A stretch of 64,000 nt of DNA from Filimonas zeae (GTDB lineage Bacteria > Bacteroidota > Bacteroidia > Chitinophagales > Chitinophagaceae): contig NZ_BMIB01000006.1 in assembly GCF_014641615.1 (NCBI RefSeq), forward strand, positions 124,001 through 188,000, in the 5' to 3' direction. The position numbers and the translations under genes are program-made. The notes under the pieces were generated by a model, which worked only from the letters and a program-made list of their open reading frames with translations, did not search any database and was not told the DNA's origin. Position 1 is the stretch's first letter, and each line of letters opens with the position of its first letter. Positions 7,704 through 16,309 of this stretch are shown here, in pieces.

Positions 7704-10700
7704 ATGAGCGCACTCGAAAATTTTACAGGTAAGTTTAAGCACTTTAAGCCTACTACCTGGAGTATAAAAAATAAGACCTCCATTTACCTGCTCATGCTGA
7801 TGGTGAGCCTGGGAGGCATTTTTCAGTTTGTTACCCTTCCGAAGGAGCAGTTTCCGGATATAGTTATTCCTACTATTTATGTATCCACTATCTATGTAGG
7901 TAACTCACCCAAGGATATGGAAAACCTGGTAACACGCCCCATTGAAAAGCAGATAAAGGGCATTACCGGAGCCAAGATTAAAAAGTTTACCAGCACCTCG
8001 CAGCAGGATTACTCTTCTATCATTATTGAATTTGATACACGGGTAAAAACTGATATAGCCCTGCAAAAGGTAAAAGATGCAATAGACAAGGCCAAGCAGG
8101 ACCTGCCTAACGATCTTACGCAGGAGCCTACTGCACTGGAAGTGAGCATTAGCGACCAGCCGGTGATGTACGTAAACCTGAGCGGCGATTACGATCAGCA
8201 GCGTTTAAAAAAATACGCCGATGATATGAAGGATCGCCTGGAAGATCTTACCCAGATTAACCGGGTAGATCTGGTAGGTGCGCCTGAGCGGGAGTTTCAG
8301 ATTAATGTAGACAACTACCGCATGCAAAGCGCCAATGTTACTTTTGATGATATTGCCAATGCGGTAGCACGGGAGAACATGGACATATCCGGCGGCCTGC
8401 TGGATGTGGGTAACATGAAGCGTAACCTGCAAATGAAAGGGCAGTTTAAAACTGCTTTTGATATTGAGAAGGTGGTATTACGCAACGGCCAGGGCAGAAC
8501 TATTTATCTGAAAGATATAGCTGTAATTAAAGACACTATTAAAGACCGCGAAAGCTATGCCCGTCTGGATAGCAAAAACGTGGTAACGCTTAACATTATC
8601 AAACGCTCCGGCGAAAACCTGATTGAAACATCGGATGAAGTAAAGAAAGCAGTGGATGAAATGAAGGCCACTGTGTTTCCTAAAGACCTGAAAGTGGTAA
8701 TTACCGGCGATTTGAGTATAAAAACCAAAGCCTCTTTTAATGAGCTGGTGAACTCTATCGTTATCGGCTTTGTGCTGGTGTTAATTATCCTTATGTTCTT
8801 TATGGGTGTGGTAAACGCCTTCTTTGTGGCGTTGTCTGTACCGCTGAGTATGTTTGTGGCCTTTGTGTTTTTGCCCGCAGCAGACTTAATTGTAGGCGGG
8901 CACGTAACGCTCAACTTTATTGTACTGTTTGCACTGCTGTTTGGCCTGGGTATTATTGTAGACGATGCCATTGTGGTAATTGAAAACACGCACCGCATAT
9001 TTACAGAAGGTAAGGGAAAAATAAAAACCGAAACCTCGGCCATGATGGCTGCCGGCGAAGTGTTTGTGCCGGTACTGGCGGGCACCTTAACTACGCTGGC
9101 TCCCTTCTTCCCCCTGCTTTTCTGGCCAGGCATTATTGGTAAGTTTATGATTTACCTGCCTACCATGCTCATATTTACGCTGGCTGCCTCGCTGGTAGTG
9201 GCGTTTATTATGAACCCGGTGTTTGCAGTGGACTTTATGAACCATCCGGAGCATGGAGAAAAAGAACCCAAATCGGCTATGTTTAAAAAGCCGGGCTTCT
9301 GGATAGGCTTAGGGCTGGGTATAGTATTAGATCTGATGGGCATTACTTTCTGGGGCAACCTGCTCATCTTCTTTATGCTGCTGATTATACTTAACCGCTT
9401 TGTGTTTGATGATGCTATTCATGCCTTCCAGAACAGAGTACTGCCGTGGATTATGGACCACTACGAAAACCTGCTGCGCTGGGCGCTAAAAGGCTGGCGG
9501 CCCGCCTGGCTGCTGCTGGGTACGTTTGGCCTGCTGGTATTCTCTTTTGTATTCTTTGGCATACGCAAAGTGCCGGTGGTATTCTTCCCTAAAGGAGATC
9601 CTAACCAGGTATATGTATATCTGAAACTGCCGGTGGGTACTGCCGTAGAGTATACCGATTCTGTTACCAGCGAACTGGAGAAGAAAGTATTTAAGGTACT
9701 GGGCATGGAAAACGGCAAGCATAACCACGTAGTGGAAAGTGTTATTACCAACGTAGCTGTTGGTGCCAGCGACCCTGCCAGTGGCGACCGCAGCACCCGT
9801 AGTGAACTCGGCCGTATACAGGTATCTTTTGTGGAATATGAAAAAAGAGAGGGCACTAGCACAGCACCTTATCTGGATTCTATAAGAGCGGTTATGAAAG
9901 GTGTACCCGGTGCAGAAATATCGGTAGATCAGGAGCAGAGCGGCCCGCCAACAGACCCGCCGGTGAACATTGAAGTAGCCAGTGAAGACTTTGACGGATT
10001 AATTAAAACAGCCGTATCGCTTAAAAACTATCTGGATAGTATACAGGTGGCTGGTGTGGAAGAGCTGAAGCTGGATATTGACCTGAAGAACCCGGAAATT
10101 ACGCTGAACGTAAACCGCGAGCGCGCATTGATTGAAGGCGTATCTTCTGCACAGATTGGTCAGCAGATAAGAACCGCCCTTTTTGGCCGCGAAGTATCTA
10201 AGATTAAAGAAGGCAAGGATGAATATAAAATTCAGTTACGCAACCAGGAACTGCAACGCAAAAACCTGGCAGATCTGCTGAACATGCGTATTTACTTCCG
10301 AGACCTGGCTACCGGTGGTTTCAAGAGTATTCCTATCAGCAACCTGGTAAATATTGACCTTACCACTACCCTGGGTAGCGTAAAGCGTAAAAACCAGAAA
10401 CGCATGATTACGGTGCGCAGTAACGTGTTAAGCGGTTATACGCCTACAGAAATTAACGATGTAATTAAAGGACATATTGACAACTTTAAAGGCAAAGCAG
10501 ATGGCGTAACCATTAAGCAAACCGGTGAAGGAGAGCAGCAGGCAGAAACCGGCGCCTTTCTGTTTACCGCGTTGATAGTAGCGCTGATGCTGATATTGTT
10601 TATTCTGGTATTACAGTTCAACAGCGTAAGTAAATCGGTAATCATTCTTACTGAAATTGTGTTCAGTGTTATTGGTGTACTGCTTGGGTTCTCCCTGTTT

Positions 10701-11279
10701 GGAATGGAAGTATCGGTAGTAATGACGGGGGTAGGTATTCTGGGGCTTGCCGGTATTGTAATTAAAAACGGAATTCTGGTAATTGAGTTTGCCGATGAAC
10801 TGCGCAGTCGTGGTTTACGCACGCGTGAAGCCGTAATACAGGCAGGTAAAACCCGTATTATACCGGTACTGTTAACGGCCGTGGCCGCTATATTAGGTTT
10901 TATTCCTATTGCCGTTGGCTTTAACATCAACTTTGTTACTCTGTTCTCTGATCTTAACCCGCATATCTTTTTCGGAGGCGATAACGTAGTGTTCTGGAAG
11001 CCGCTGTGCTGGACCATCATCTTCGGTTTAATATTCGCGTTTTTTATGACGCTGATTATTTTACCAGGTATGTATCTGATAGCAGAGCGCTTAAGACGCC
11101 CGATGCGCAGCATGTATGGCGGCAAATGGGTATCTATGTTAGGCATACCACCGCTTACGCCATTGTTTCTGTTATTTATGGCAGGTACACTGGTTAAACA
11201 TCGCTGGGATAAAGCACGCCGCCGTCGTAAACTGGCAAAGCAGCGTGTTAACGAAGCCTTTATAGGCAGTTGGTTTTAA
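7704..11279 (+). CDS. RND family efflux transporter permease
   Basis: 1191 residues, longer than the roughly 1050 of AcrB. It is an inner membrane proton-driven pump of the HAE/AcrB type. It shows an N-terminal TM (YLLMLMVSLGGIFQFV), two large periplasmic loops, and the TM4 aspartate pair in GLGIIVDDAIVVIENTHRIF (near residue 420). An insertion between TM6 and TM7 (residues about 513-572) contains two extra hydrophobic segments, and the region before the last helix is also expanded (SDLNPHIFFGGDNVVF). The C-terminus is very basic. The substrate is not predictable; the TetR gene upstream suggests a small toxic compound. Last gene of the operon, followed by a strong hairpin. Confidence 0.95.
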   Translation: MSALENFTGKFKHFKPTTWSIKNKTSIYLLMLMVSLGGIFQFVTLPKEQFPDIVIPTIYVSTIYVGNSPKDMENLVTRPIEKQIKGITGAKIKKFTSTSQQDYSSIIIEFDTRVKTDIALQKVKDAIDKAKQDLPNDLTQEPTALEVSISDQPVMYVNLSGDYDQQRLKKYADDMKDRLEDLTQINRVDLVGAPEREFQINVDNYRMQSANVTFDDIANAVARENMDISGGLLDVGNMKRNLQMKGQFKTAFDIEKVVLRNGQGRTIYLKDIAVIKDTIKDRESYARLDSKNVVTLNIIKRSGENLIETSDEVKKAVDEMKATVFPKDLKVVITGDLSIKTKASFNELVNSIVIGFVLVLIILMFFMGVVNAFFVALSVPLSMFVAFVFLPAADLIVGGHVTLNFIVLFALLFGLGIIVDDAIVVIENTHRIFTEGKGKIKTETSAMMAAGEVFVPVLAGTLTTLAPFFPLLFWPGIIGKFMIYLPTMLIFTLAASLVVAFIMNPVFAVDFMNHPEHGEKEPKSAMFKKPGFWIGLGLGIVLDLMGITFWGNLLIFFMLLIILNRFVFDDAIHAFQNRVLPWIMDHYENLLRWALKGWRPAWLLLGTFGLLVFSFVFFGIRKVPVVFFPKGDPNQVYVYLKLPVGTAVEYTDSVTSELEKKVFKVLGMENGKHNHVVESVITNVAVGASDPASGDRSTRSELGRIQVSFVEYEKREGTSTAPYLDSIRAVMKGVPGAEISVDQEQSGPPTDPPVNIEVASEDFDGLIKTAVSLKNYLDSIQVAGVEELKLDIDLKNPEITLNVNRERALIEGVSSAQIGQQIRTALFGREVSKIKEGKDEYKIQLRNQELQRKNLADLLNMRIYFRDLATGGFKSIPISNLVNIDLTTTLGSVKRKNQKRMITVRSNVLSGYTPTEINDVIKGHIDNFKGKADGVTIKQTGEGEQQAETGAFLFTALIVALMLILFILVLQFNSVSKSVIILTEIVFSVIGVLLGFSLFGMEVSVVMTGVGILGLAGIVIKNGILVIEFADELRSRGLRTREAVIQAGKTRIIPVLLTAVAAILGFIPIAVGFNINFVTLFSDLNPHIFFGGDNVVFWKPLCWTIIFGLIFAFFMTLIILPGMYLIAERLRRPMRSMYGGKWVSMLGIPPLTPLFLLFMAGTLVKHRWDKARRRRKLAKQRVNEAFIGSWF

Positions 11280-11297
11280 CGGTATTGATTAATACAT

Positions 11298-11340
11298 AAA
11301 AGAGGGTGTATCATAAAAGTTGATACACCCTCTTTTTTAT
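11298..11340. terminator. Bidirectional hairpin terminator, GGTGTATC family copy 1
   Basis: Perfect 16-bp stem: AAAAGAGGGTGTATCA (11298-11313) pairs with 11321-11336 around a 7-nt loop, with A and T runs at the ends so that it can terminate both strands. It sits at the convergent junction between the RND gene and the next minus-strand gene. It shares its core with three other hairpins in the window. Confidence 0.9.
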
Positions 11341-11639
11341 CAGGCAGCAGGTGCAGCCGGTTTAATAGCTACCACCGGGGCAGGCTCATTGCCATGCAGT
11401 GTTACAAACGCCGCTTCTACCAACGCCCCCAGTTGCTCGTAAAAAAACAGTACTTCGGCACGTTGCCTGGCGCTTAACCCATCGGCATATTCACTACTTA
11501 CCCAGCTTTTGGCCAGCTGCCATAAATGGGTATAACAGGCAGGAAGTTCAAAGGCATCAAAAAACTCTTCTACGGCAAGCTGTGGTTGTTCTGTTTGCCT
11601 GCCGGTGAGGTAACGGAATGTGTTTGACTGGCTGTTCAT
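11340..11639 (-). CDS. Hypothetical protein, 99 residues
   Basis: Not recognised. A soluble, mostly helical protein (VEEFFDAFELPACYTHLWQL, SARQRAEVLFFYEQLGALVE) ending in an Ala/Pro-rich tail (VAIKPAAPAA). No signal peptide or membrane segment. It stands alone, convergent with the efflux operon, with the shared hairpin serving as its terminator too. Codon use matches the neighbours, so it is probably real; function unknown. Confidence 0.65.
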   Translation of the reverse strand: MNSQSNTFRYLTGRQTEQPQLAVEEFFDAFELPACYTHLWQLAKSWVSSEYADGLSARQRAEVLFFYEQLGALVEAAFVTLHGNEPAPVVAIKPAAPAA

Positions 11640-11777
11640 ATGTCAGTTTTAATGTTAACAGGCGCGGATTTAATTAAGATAATTAGCGAATCAAAGTATA
11701 TTAGTACAATGATTTACGCTGTTATGCGTGGAGATAAAGTAAGTAGGAATAGCTGAACCAAAGATATTCCTACATTT

Positions 11778-11790
11778 TTGAATTTCAAAT
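11778..11790. promoter_or_regulatory. TTTGAA-T-TTCAAA palindrome upstream of XRE regulator gene
   Basis: A perfect 13-nt dyad with a single central base, 27 nt before the TTG start of the XRE-family regulator. Its position fits an autoregulatory operator. In AT-rich intergenic DNA such a dyad can occur by chance, so confidence is low. Confidence 0.3.
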
Positions 11791-11817
11791 TTTATACTTC
11801 ATTTTTAACCTTAAAAA

Positions 11818-12213
11818 TTGAAAGTAACCTTGAATAACTTACCGGGAAACCTGCGTGTTTTACGCAAAAGTAAAAAACTACAGCAGGAGGATATGATGGA
11901 GCCTTTGGGCATTTCGCGCGCTACCTGGAGTAACTACGAACTGGGCAAAACAGAGCCGCAGATACAGACACTGCTTGATATAGCTGGTTTTTTTGAAGTA
12001 TCGATGGACGATCTTTTGAAGAACAACCTGAGCGAACACCCGCAATGGGCACAGAAAAAACCGGTACGCTATCAGCAACAAAAACGCAAAAAAGGATTGC
12101 AATTGGAAGAAAACATTGCAAAAGATGCCAATTTTGCTGCTGGGCAGGAAGAACTGCTGCAACAAATACTGGAAGAACTAAGAGCCATCCGTAAAAACAT
12201 CAGTCAACAATAA
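11818..12213 (+). CDS. XRE family helix-turn-helix transcriptional regulator
   Basis: 131 residues. Residues 8-65 form a Cro/C1-type HTH (NLRVLRKSKKLQQEDMMEPL, then GISRATWSNYELGKTEPQIQ). It is followed by a basic linker (KKPVRYQQQKRKKG) and a C-terminal helix (EELLQQILEELRAIRKNI) probably used for dimerisation. No ATG precedes the HTH in this frame, so translation must begin at TTG 11818 or TTG 11830. It is 18 nt upstream of the AIM24-like gene and likely co-transcribed. Confidence 0.85.
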   Translation: MKVTLNNLPGNLRVLRKSKKLQQEDMMEPLGISRATWSNYELGKTEPQIQTLLDIAGFFEVSMDDLLKNNLSEHPQWAQKKPVRYQQQKRKKGLQLEENIAKDANFAAGQEELLQQILEELRAIRKNISQQ

Positions 12214-12231
12214 ACCATAAATTTCAAGACA

Positions 12232-13023
12232 ATGATCAATAACCATGATATCGACTTCCGCATTATAGGTGAGGAAATGCAATATGTGGAGATAGAGCTG
12301 GATCCCAATGAAACCGCAGTAGCAGAACCCGGTGCCTTTATGATGATGGATGACGGTATTCAGATGCAAACCATGTTTGGCGATGGCAGCCAGCAACAGG
12401 GTGGCCTGATGAACAAACTGTTTAACGCAGGTAAGCGCCTGCTGGTAGGGGAAAACCTTTTTATGACCGCGTTTACCAACGTTGGACAAGGTAAAAAACA
12501 CGTATCCTTTGCTTCACCTTACCCCGGTAAAATTATTCCACTGGATTTGCTGAGACTGGGTGGGCGGGTAATTTGCCAGAAAGATGCTTTTTTATGCGCA
12601 GCAAAAGGAGTTAGCGTGGGCATTGAGTTTCAGCGCAAGCTGGGTACCGGCCTTTTTGGGGGTGAAGGTTTTATTATGGAAAAACTGGAAGGCGATGGAA
12701 TGGCCTTTATGCACGCAGGCGGGCACGTATTGCAAAAGCAACTACAGGCCGGCGAAATGCTGAAAGTAGATACCGGCTGCCTGGTAGGTTTTACCCATGG
12801 CGTACACTACGATATTGAGTTTATTGGTGGCATCCGCAATACTTTTTTTGGTGGTGAGGGTGTTTTCTTTGCCACACTACGCGGGCCTGGTACGGTATGG
12901 ATTCAAACCTTACCCATCAGCCGTTTGGCCAGCAGAATTATACAATACGGCACCTATAAAAGAAAAGAAGAAGGCAGCATCCTGGGCGGCTTAGGCAACC
13001 TGCTGGATGGTGATGGACGCTGA
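12232..13023 (+). CDS. AIM24 / TIGR00266 family protein
   Basis: 263 residues, full length for the family. It shows the Gly-rich repeated beta structure typical of AIM24/TIGR00266 (FTNVGQGKKHVSFASPYPGK; FGGEGFIMEKLEGDGMAFMH; VDTGCLVGFTHGVHYDIEFI). The biochemical role is not established in bacteria; the mitochondrial homologue affects inner membrane organisation. It follows the XRE regulator closely, which may control it. Confidence 0.88.
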   Translation: MINNHDIDFRIIGEEMQYVEIELDPNETAVAEPGAFMMMDDGIQMQTMFGDGSQQQGGLMNKLFNAGKRLLVGENLFMTAFTNVGQGKKHVSFASPYPGKIIPLDLLRLGGRVICQKDAFLCAAKGVSVGIEFQRKLGTGLFGGEGFIMEKLEGDGMAFMHAGGHVLQKQLQAGEMLKVDTGCLVGFTHGVHYDIEFIGGIRNTFFGGEGVFFATLRGPGTVWIQTLPISRLASRIIQYGTYKRKEEGSILGGLGNLLDGDGR

Positions 13024-13040
13024 TAAATCGCCTGAACTAC

Positions 13041-13105
13041 AACTGAGTCCATCAGGAAACCAAATAAAAAGCGGGTGTATCACTAATTTTGATACACCCG
13101 CTTTT
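13041..13105. terminator. Composite terminator: 15-nt motif plus GGTGTATC family hairpin, copy 2
   Basis: AACTGAGTCCATCAG (13041-13055, itself able to form a 4-bp CTGA/TCAG hairpin) is followed 11 nt later by a perfect 16-bp stem. AAAAGCGGGTGTATCA (13067-13082) pairs with 13090-13105 around a 7-nt loop. It sits at the convergent AIM24-like / ohr junction. The same 15-nt element occurs at the same distance before copy 3. Confidence 0.88.
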
Positions 13106-13109
13106 ATGC

Positions 13110-13532
13110 CTATGCCACAGTTACGTGAAAGTTAACATCCATATTTCCTCTGGTAGCCTGAGAATAAGGACATATTTCATGCGCCTTGGCAACCAGATCT
13201 TCTGCTGTAGTTTGCTCCACACCGGGTATATGCACCTTTAACAGCACCTCTAACCCAAAACCTCCACCATCGTTTTTGCCAAAGCTTACCTCCGCAGTAA
13301 CCTGGGTAGGGCCGGCAGTTAACTGCGCATTTTTAATAATCAACCCCAGCGCACCATCAAAACAGGCAGCATACCCCGCTGCAAACAACTGCTCCGGATT
13401 AGTATACGGGCCTCCGGTGCCACCCATTTCTACCGGTATACGCAAATCGTGCTGCAGCACCCCATCAGAACTTTTAACCTGCCCATCTCTTCCTCCTGTG
13501 GCTGTAGCCGCTGCTGTATACAGTATTTCCAT
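13110..13532 (-). CDS. ohr: Organic hydroperoxide resistance protein (Ohr/OsmC family)
   Basis: 140 residues from the ATG at 13532; the longer frame from 13571 adds a 13-residue tail not typical of the family. Ohr is a cytosolic thiol peroxidase that reduces organic hydroperoxides. The two catalytic cysteines are visible: AACFDGALGLIIKNAQ and CPYSQATRGNMDV. The YTAAATATGGRDG N-terminus is typical of Ohr rather than OsmC. It is a single gene between two hairpin terminators. Confidence 0.93.
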   Translation of the reverse strand: MEILYTAAATATGGRDGQVKSSDGVLQHDLRIPVEMGGTGGPYTNPEQLFAAGYAACFDGALGLIIKNAQLTAGPTQVTAEVSFGKNDGGGFGLEVLLKVHIPGVEQTTAEDLVAKAHEICPYSQATRGNMDVNFHVTVA

Positions 13533-13628
13533 GTGCGTGTTGTTTGGTACTAAGATAAGGCTAATCTCCAAACCCGTTTACCGTTGCACCGCCGATTTAA
13601 CATACACTAAACCTGGCGACACAAAAAA

Positions 13629-13653
13629 CGCCCGGTGTTTGTAACACCGGGCG
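13629..13653. terminator. Hairpin terminator (CGCCCGGTGTT stem)
   Basis: CGCCCGGTGTT (13629-13639) pairs perfectly with 13643-13653 around a 3-nt loop. It lies downstream of the minus-strand Bax-inhibitor-1-like gene and upstream of ohr, so it probably ends the former transcript. Its core resembles the pheS terminator at 55660-55680. Confidence 0.8.
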
Positions 13654-13677
13654 CCTTATTATCACAACTATAAAAAA

Positions 13678-14445
13678 TTAATTTCTGCTGGATAAGCGGC
13701 TTAACAGCTTCAGAATCTGAATGTATAACCATACCATGGTTACTGTTAATCCAAAAGCACCGTACCACTCCATGTGTTTAGGCGCGCCCATTCTTACCCC
13801 CTGCTCAATACGATCAAAGTCCAGTATCAGCGAAAAGGCTGCAATACCTGCCACAAACAGGTTAATACCTATACCCAGCATGCTGGTATCTTCCCAACGC
13901 ATAAAAGACATGTTTACACCAAACAGGCTGAGAATGAACCAGATGCCATAGAATAAGGCAATACCAGCTGTGGCCGTAAGAATGATAGATTTAAAGCGCT
14001 CCGTAGCTCTGATTACTTTAAAGTTGTACAGCAGAAACATAGCCAGGCCAATGGCAAATGTTAAACCTACCGCCTGTATTACAATGCCAGGGTTCTTTTT
14101 GGCAAAAGCACTGTTTACCAGTACCGAAATAGTACCCAGCGCCAAACCTTCCAGCAGGCCATACAGCGGTGCCAGATAGCGGGCGGTATTGGGTTTAAAG
14201 GAAATGATAAGGCCGGTAACCAAACCTCCAATCAGGCCCACCCAGAACAAAGTCATCATGGTTCCATCCTGATATTTACCAAACAGGCCCCATGTATAGG
14301 CTGCGCCTGCCATAATCATTAACAGTAAAAAGCCAAATTTGGCAAGTGTGCCACGTACGGTCATTACCGCTCCGGAAGGCATAGAAAGCGACTGTTGAAA
14401 TACCTTTTCGCCTAACGTAGGGTTTTCTGATTCAAATAAAGCCAT
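13678..14445 (-). CDS. Bax inhibitor-1 / YccA family membrane protein
   Basis: 255 residues with seven predicted transmembrane helices starting near residue 28 (VRGTLAKFGFLLLMIMAGAA). The family pattern is clear: LVNSAFAKKNPGIVIQAVGL and the C-terminal FSLILDFDRIEQGVRMGAPK segment, whose acidic residues correspond to the pH-sensing aspartates of BI-1 channels. Bacterial members are calcium-leak channels or modulators of membrane proteases; the precise role here is unknown. Monocistronic. Confidence 0.92.
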   Translation of the reverse strand: MALFESENPTLGEKVFQQSLSMPSGAVMTVRGTLAKFGFLLLMIMAGAAYTWGLFGKYQDGTMMTLFWVGLIGGLVTGLIISFKPNTARYLAPLYGLLEGLALGTISVLVNSAFAKKNPGIVIQAVGLTFAIGLAMFLLYNFKVIRATERFKSIILTATAGIALFYGIWFILSLFGVNMSFMRWEDTSMLGIGINLFVAGIAAFSLILDFDRIEQGVRMGAPKHMEWYGAFGLTVTMVWLYIQILKLLSRLSSRN

Positions 14446-14506
14446 AAGTTTTTCAGTGTTTATTCAACAATAAAATTACAAACTAAGTAAATGTATAGAT
14501 TGTTAA

Positions 14507-15409
14507 TTAATTCGCCACGGAATACTCCGGATGTTTTAACCGGGGATAGTTATCAATGGTTTCAAAAACGTACCGGGAATTTTTCTGCAACTCGCTGATA
14601 AACAGGCGTAAAGAATCGGCATCCTGTGGGCGGCGGAACATACGGTCGTGCGCCAGAATCACAATATGGTTGCGGGCATGGCTTTCTTTTCTTTCCACTG
14701 CTGTAGATACCATTTTCAACATACTGCTTACGTGTTGCACCGGCCGGCTTTCTTTATGGGTAAAATTCCATTCCAGATCCCAGCCTATTACATTATAGCC
14801 CAGCGAATCCAGCAAAATACTTACGGGTTTTACCATTTTAGAAGCACGCACCTCTCCGCTATCACGTACCCAGGCACTGTTACCGGGCAGGCGGATAATT
14901 TTATAAGGCACTTTCAGGCTTTTCTGTGCACGCAGAAAGTCGTTTAAAGCATATACAGGATGCGTATAAAAGTATTGATAGTGGTTGCCCGCATGGGTAT
15001 AACTATGGTTGGCCAGTAATGCCTGCGGATAGCTTAAACGGATAGAATCCACAATTTCGGTCGTCTTTTTATCGTATACATGTTGCCCTACCATAAAATA
15101 GGTGGCTTTAACCCCCAGGTTACGGCAGATATTATATACGCTCATGGTGCCGTTTTGCGGGCCATCATCAAAAGTGAGGTAGATATAACATTTGGAAGAA
15201 TCGTACACCGGCGGTTTCCATTTAAACCCTTCCTCTGCGGTAGAGTCCGTCATTAATTGAAAAGGCTTTACTTTTTCCGTATCTGCAACAGTACTGTCAC
15301 TGTCATGCGCAGGGGAGGAACTGTTACTACAGGCCGTTAATAAAGCGATGGTGTTTAGCGAAACAAGCACAAGCGCTCTTAAAAAGCGCCTTTCCGGTTG
15401 AATGAACAT
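14507..15409 (-). CDS. Polysaccharide deacetylase (NodB homology) lipoprotein
   Basis: 300 residues from the ATG at 15409. A lipoprotein signal ends at LLTAC. The NodB domain follows (YIYLTFDDGPQNGTMSVYNI, Asp pair in the first motif; NHSYTHAGNH as metal-binding H-x3-H; RLPGNSAWVR). It would remove acetyl groups from a carbohydrate such as peptidoglycan or chitin outside the inner membrane, metal dependent. The longer frame (to 15472) contains a good -7 box, which favours the downstream start. Substrate unknown. Confidence 0.88.
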   Translation of the reverse strand: MFIQPERRFLRALVLVSLNTIALLTACSNSSSPAHDSDSTVADTEKVKPFQLMTDSTAEEGFKWKPPVYDSSKCYIYLTFDDGPQNGTMSVYNICRNLGVKATYFMVGQHVYDKKTTEIVDSIRLSYPQALLANHSYTHAGNHYQYFYTHPVYALNDFLRAQKSLKVPYKIIRLPGNSAWVRDSGEVRASKMVKPVSILLDSLGYNVIGWDLEWNFTHKESRPVQHVSSMLKMVSTAVERKESHARNHIVILAHDRMFRRPQDADSLRLFISELQKNSRYVFETIDNYPRLKHPEYSVAN

Positions 15410-15444
15410 GTTGGATAGCAGCATTAAAACGATAAAAATGGCTT

Positions 15445-15452
15445 CAAAAATA
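15445..15452 (-). promoter_or_regulatory. -7 box TATTTTTG for the deacetylase gene
   Basis: Matches TAnnTTTG on the minus strand 36-43 nt before the ATG at 15409. No clear -33 TTTG at the usual 17-23 nt distance. Confidence 0.4.
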
Positions 15453-15502
15453 ATCATCTTTACCAAATGCACTTCCGATTGCGCAATTTTTAACCAAATT
15501 CA

Positions 15503-15528
15503 AAGGCCACCCCCGTAAGAGTGGCCTT
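15503..15528. terminator. Hairpin terminator after the 49-residue gene
   Basis: AAGGCCAC (15503-15510) pairs with GTGGCCTT (15521-15528). It lies 43 nt past the stop of the small basic protein gene on the minus strand. Confidence 0.6.
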
Positions 15529-15570
15529 CTTATACAAACGATTTTTGTTCGTTGTTTCTTTGCCTTTTAA

Positions 15571-15720
15571 TCAGCTTCCTCTGCTTCCACCTGTTTTAAC
15601 AGGTTTAATGCTCACCGCTGCTTTACCAGGTTTGGCGATAAATTTAGAACCCTGCAGGTTGTTTGTTTTCGCCTTGCCGGCCTTTTTACCTTCGTTTTTG
15701 TTGTTTACAGGTAGTGCCAT
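15571..15720 (-). CDS. Small basic protein, 49 residues
   Basis: Minus-strand frame from ATG 15720 to TGA 15571: starts MALPVNNKNEGKKAGKAKTN and ends IKPVKTGGSRGS. It is rich in Lys and Gly with only one acidic residue, suggesting a nucleic-acid-binding or ribosome-associated protein. It has its own downstream hairpin (15503-15528). No family is recognised. The coding call rests on the clean frame, strong compositional bias and the terminator. Confidence 0.6.
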   Translation of the reverse strand: MALPVNNKNEGKKAGKAKTNNLQGSKFIAKPGKAAVSIKPVKTGGSRGS

Positions 15721-15787
15721 AGCTTATTGTTTTAACGGGGTGAAGATAGGAAATAATTTCTCCGGCAGGGAGAAATGCAGGTGCTGT

Positions 15788-16258
15788 TTACCTGTTAGCA
15801 GGAAAAAGAGCGGCTATTTTCTGAAAGCGGAAATCGAAGATATGCTTCAGCTGCTTTTTTACATATAAAACATGCGCCAGGCTACCCAGTATGCCAAAAG
15901 GAATTTTATAGTGTACAATATCCGTCATTTCCACGCCGCCGTCTTTCTCCTGAAAATGATGCTGGTGGTGCCAGAGCGCGTAGGGGCCGAAGCGCTGCTC
16001 GTCAATAAAATAGGCATGAGGCTGTACGTGGGTAATCTCCGTCATCCAGTACAGTTTTATAAGCCCCAGCAGCTTCAGGCGGTATTCAATAACCTGCCCC
16101 GCGTACATCTCTGCGCCGTGGTGTGTGCTTATGATATCAAAGCCCATATCGGGCGGGGTAATTTCTTTGAGATTGTAGGGGCTGCTGAAAAAACGCCAGG
16201 CCGTATCCATATTCACCGGTAGCCATTGTACCGTTTTAAGAGAGTATACTTTAGACAT
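15788..16258 (-). CDS. SRPBCC family protein (START/polyketide-cyclase-like fold)
   Basis: 156 residues, the usual size of a single SRPBCC domain. The N-terminus VYSLKTVQWLPVNMDTAWRF, then FFSSPYNLKEITPPDMGFDI, is typical of cell-division inhibitor/ligand-binding SRPBCC proteins found beside epimerases in other bacteria. The fold makes a hydrophobic ligand pocket; no ligand can be named. No signal peptide. Next to the small basic gene, 67 nt apart. Confidence 0.85.
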   Translation of the reverse strand: MSKVYSLKTVQWLPVNMDTAWRFFSSPYNLKEITPPDMGFDIISTHHGAEMYAGQVIEYRLKLLGLIKLYWMTEITHVQPHAYFIDEQRFGPYALWHHQHHFQEKDGGVEMTDIVHYKIPFGILGSLAHVLYVKKQLKHIFDFRFQKIAALFPANR

Positions 16259-16309
16259 GCCGGTAATAATGTTAATGGAACAAAATTACCGGCAAGTTAA
16301 GTTATTCAG

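Noticed and set aside
8555..9133. Long antisense frames within the RND gene (also 10436-11146)
   Set aside because: Low-complexity Ser/Thr/Ile-rich translations typical of the reverse frame of a membrane protein gene; no homology-like motifs.
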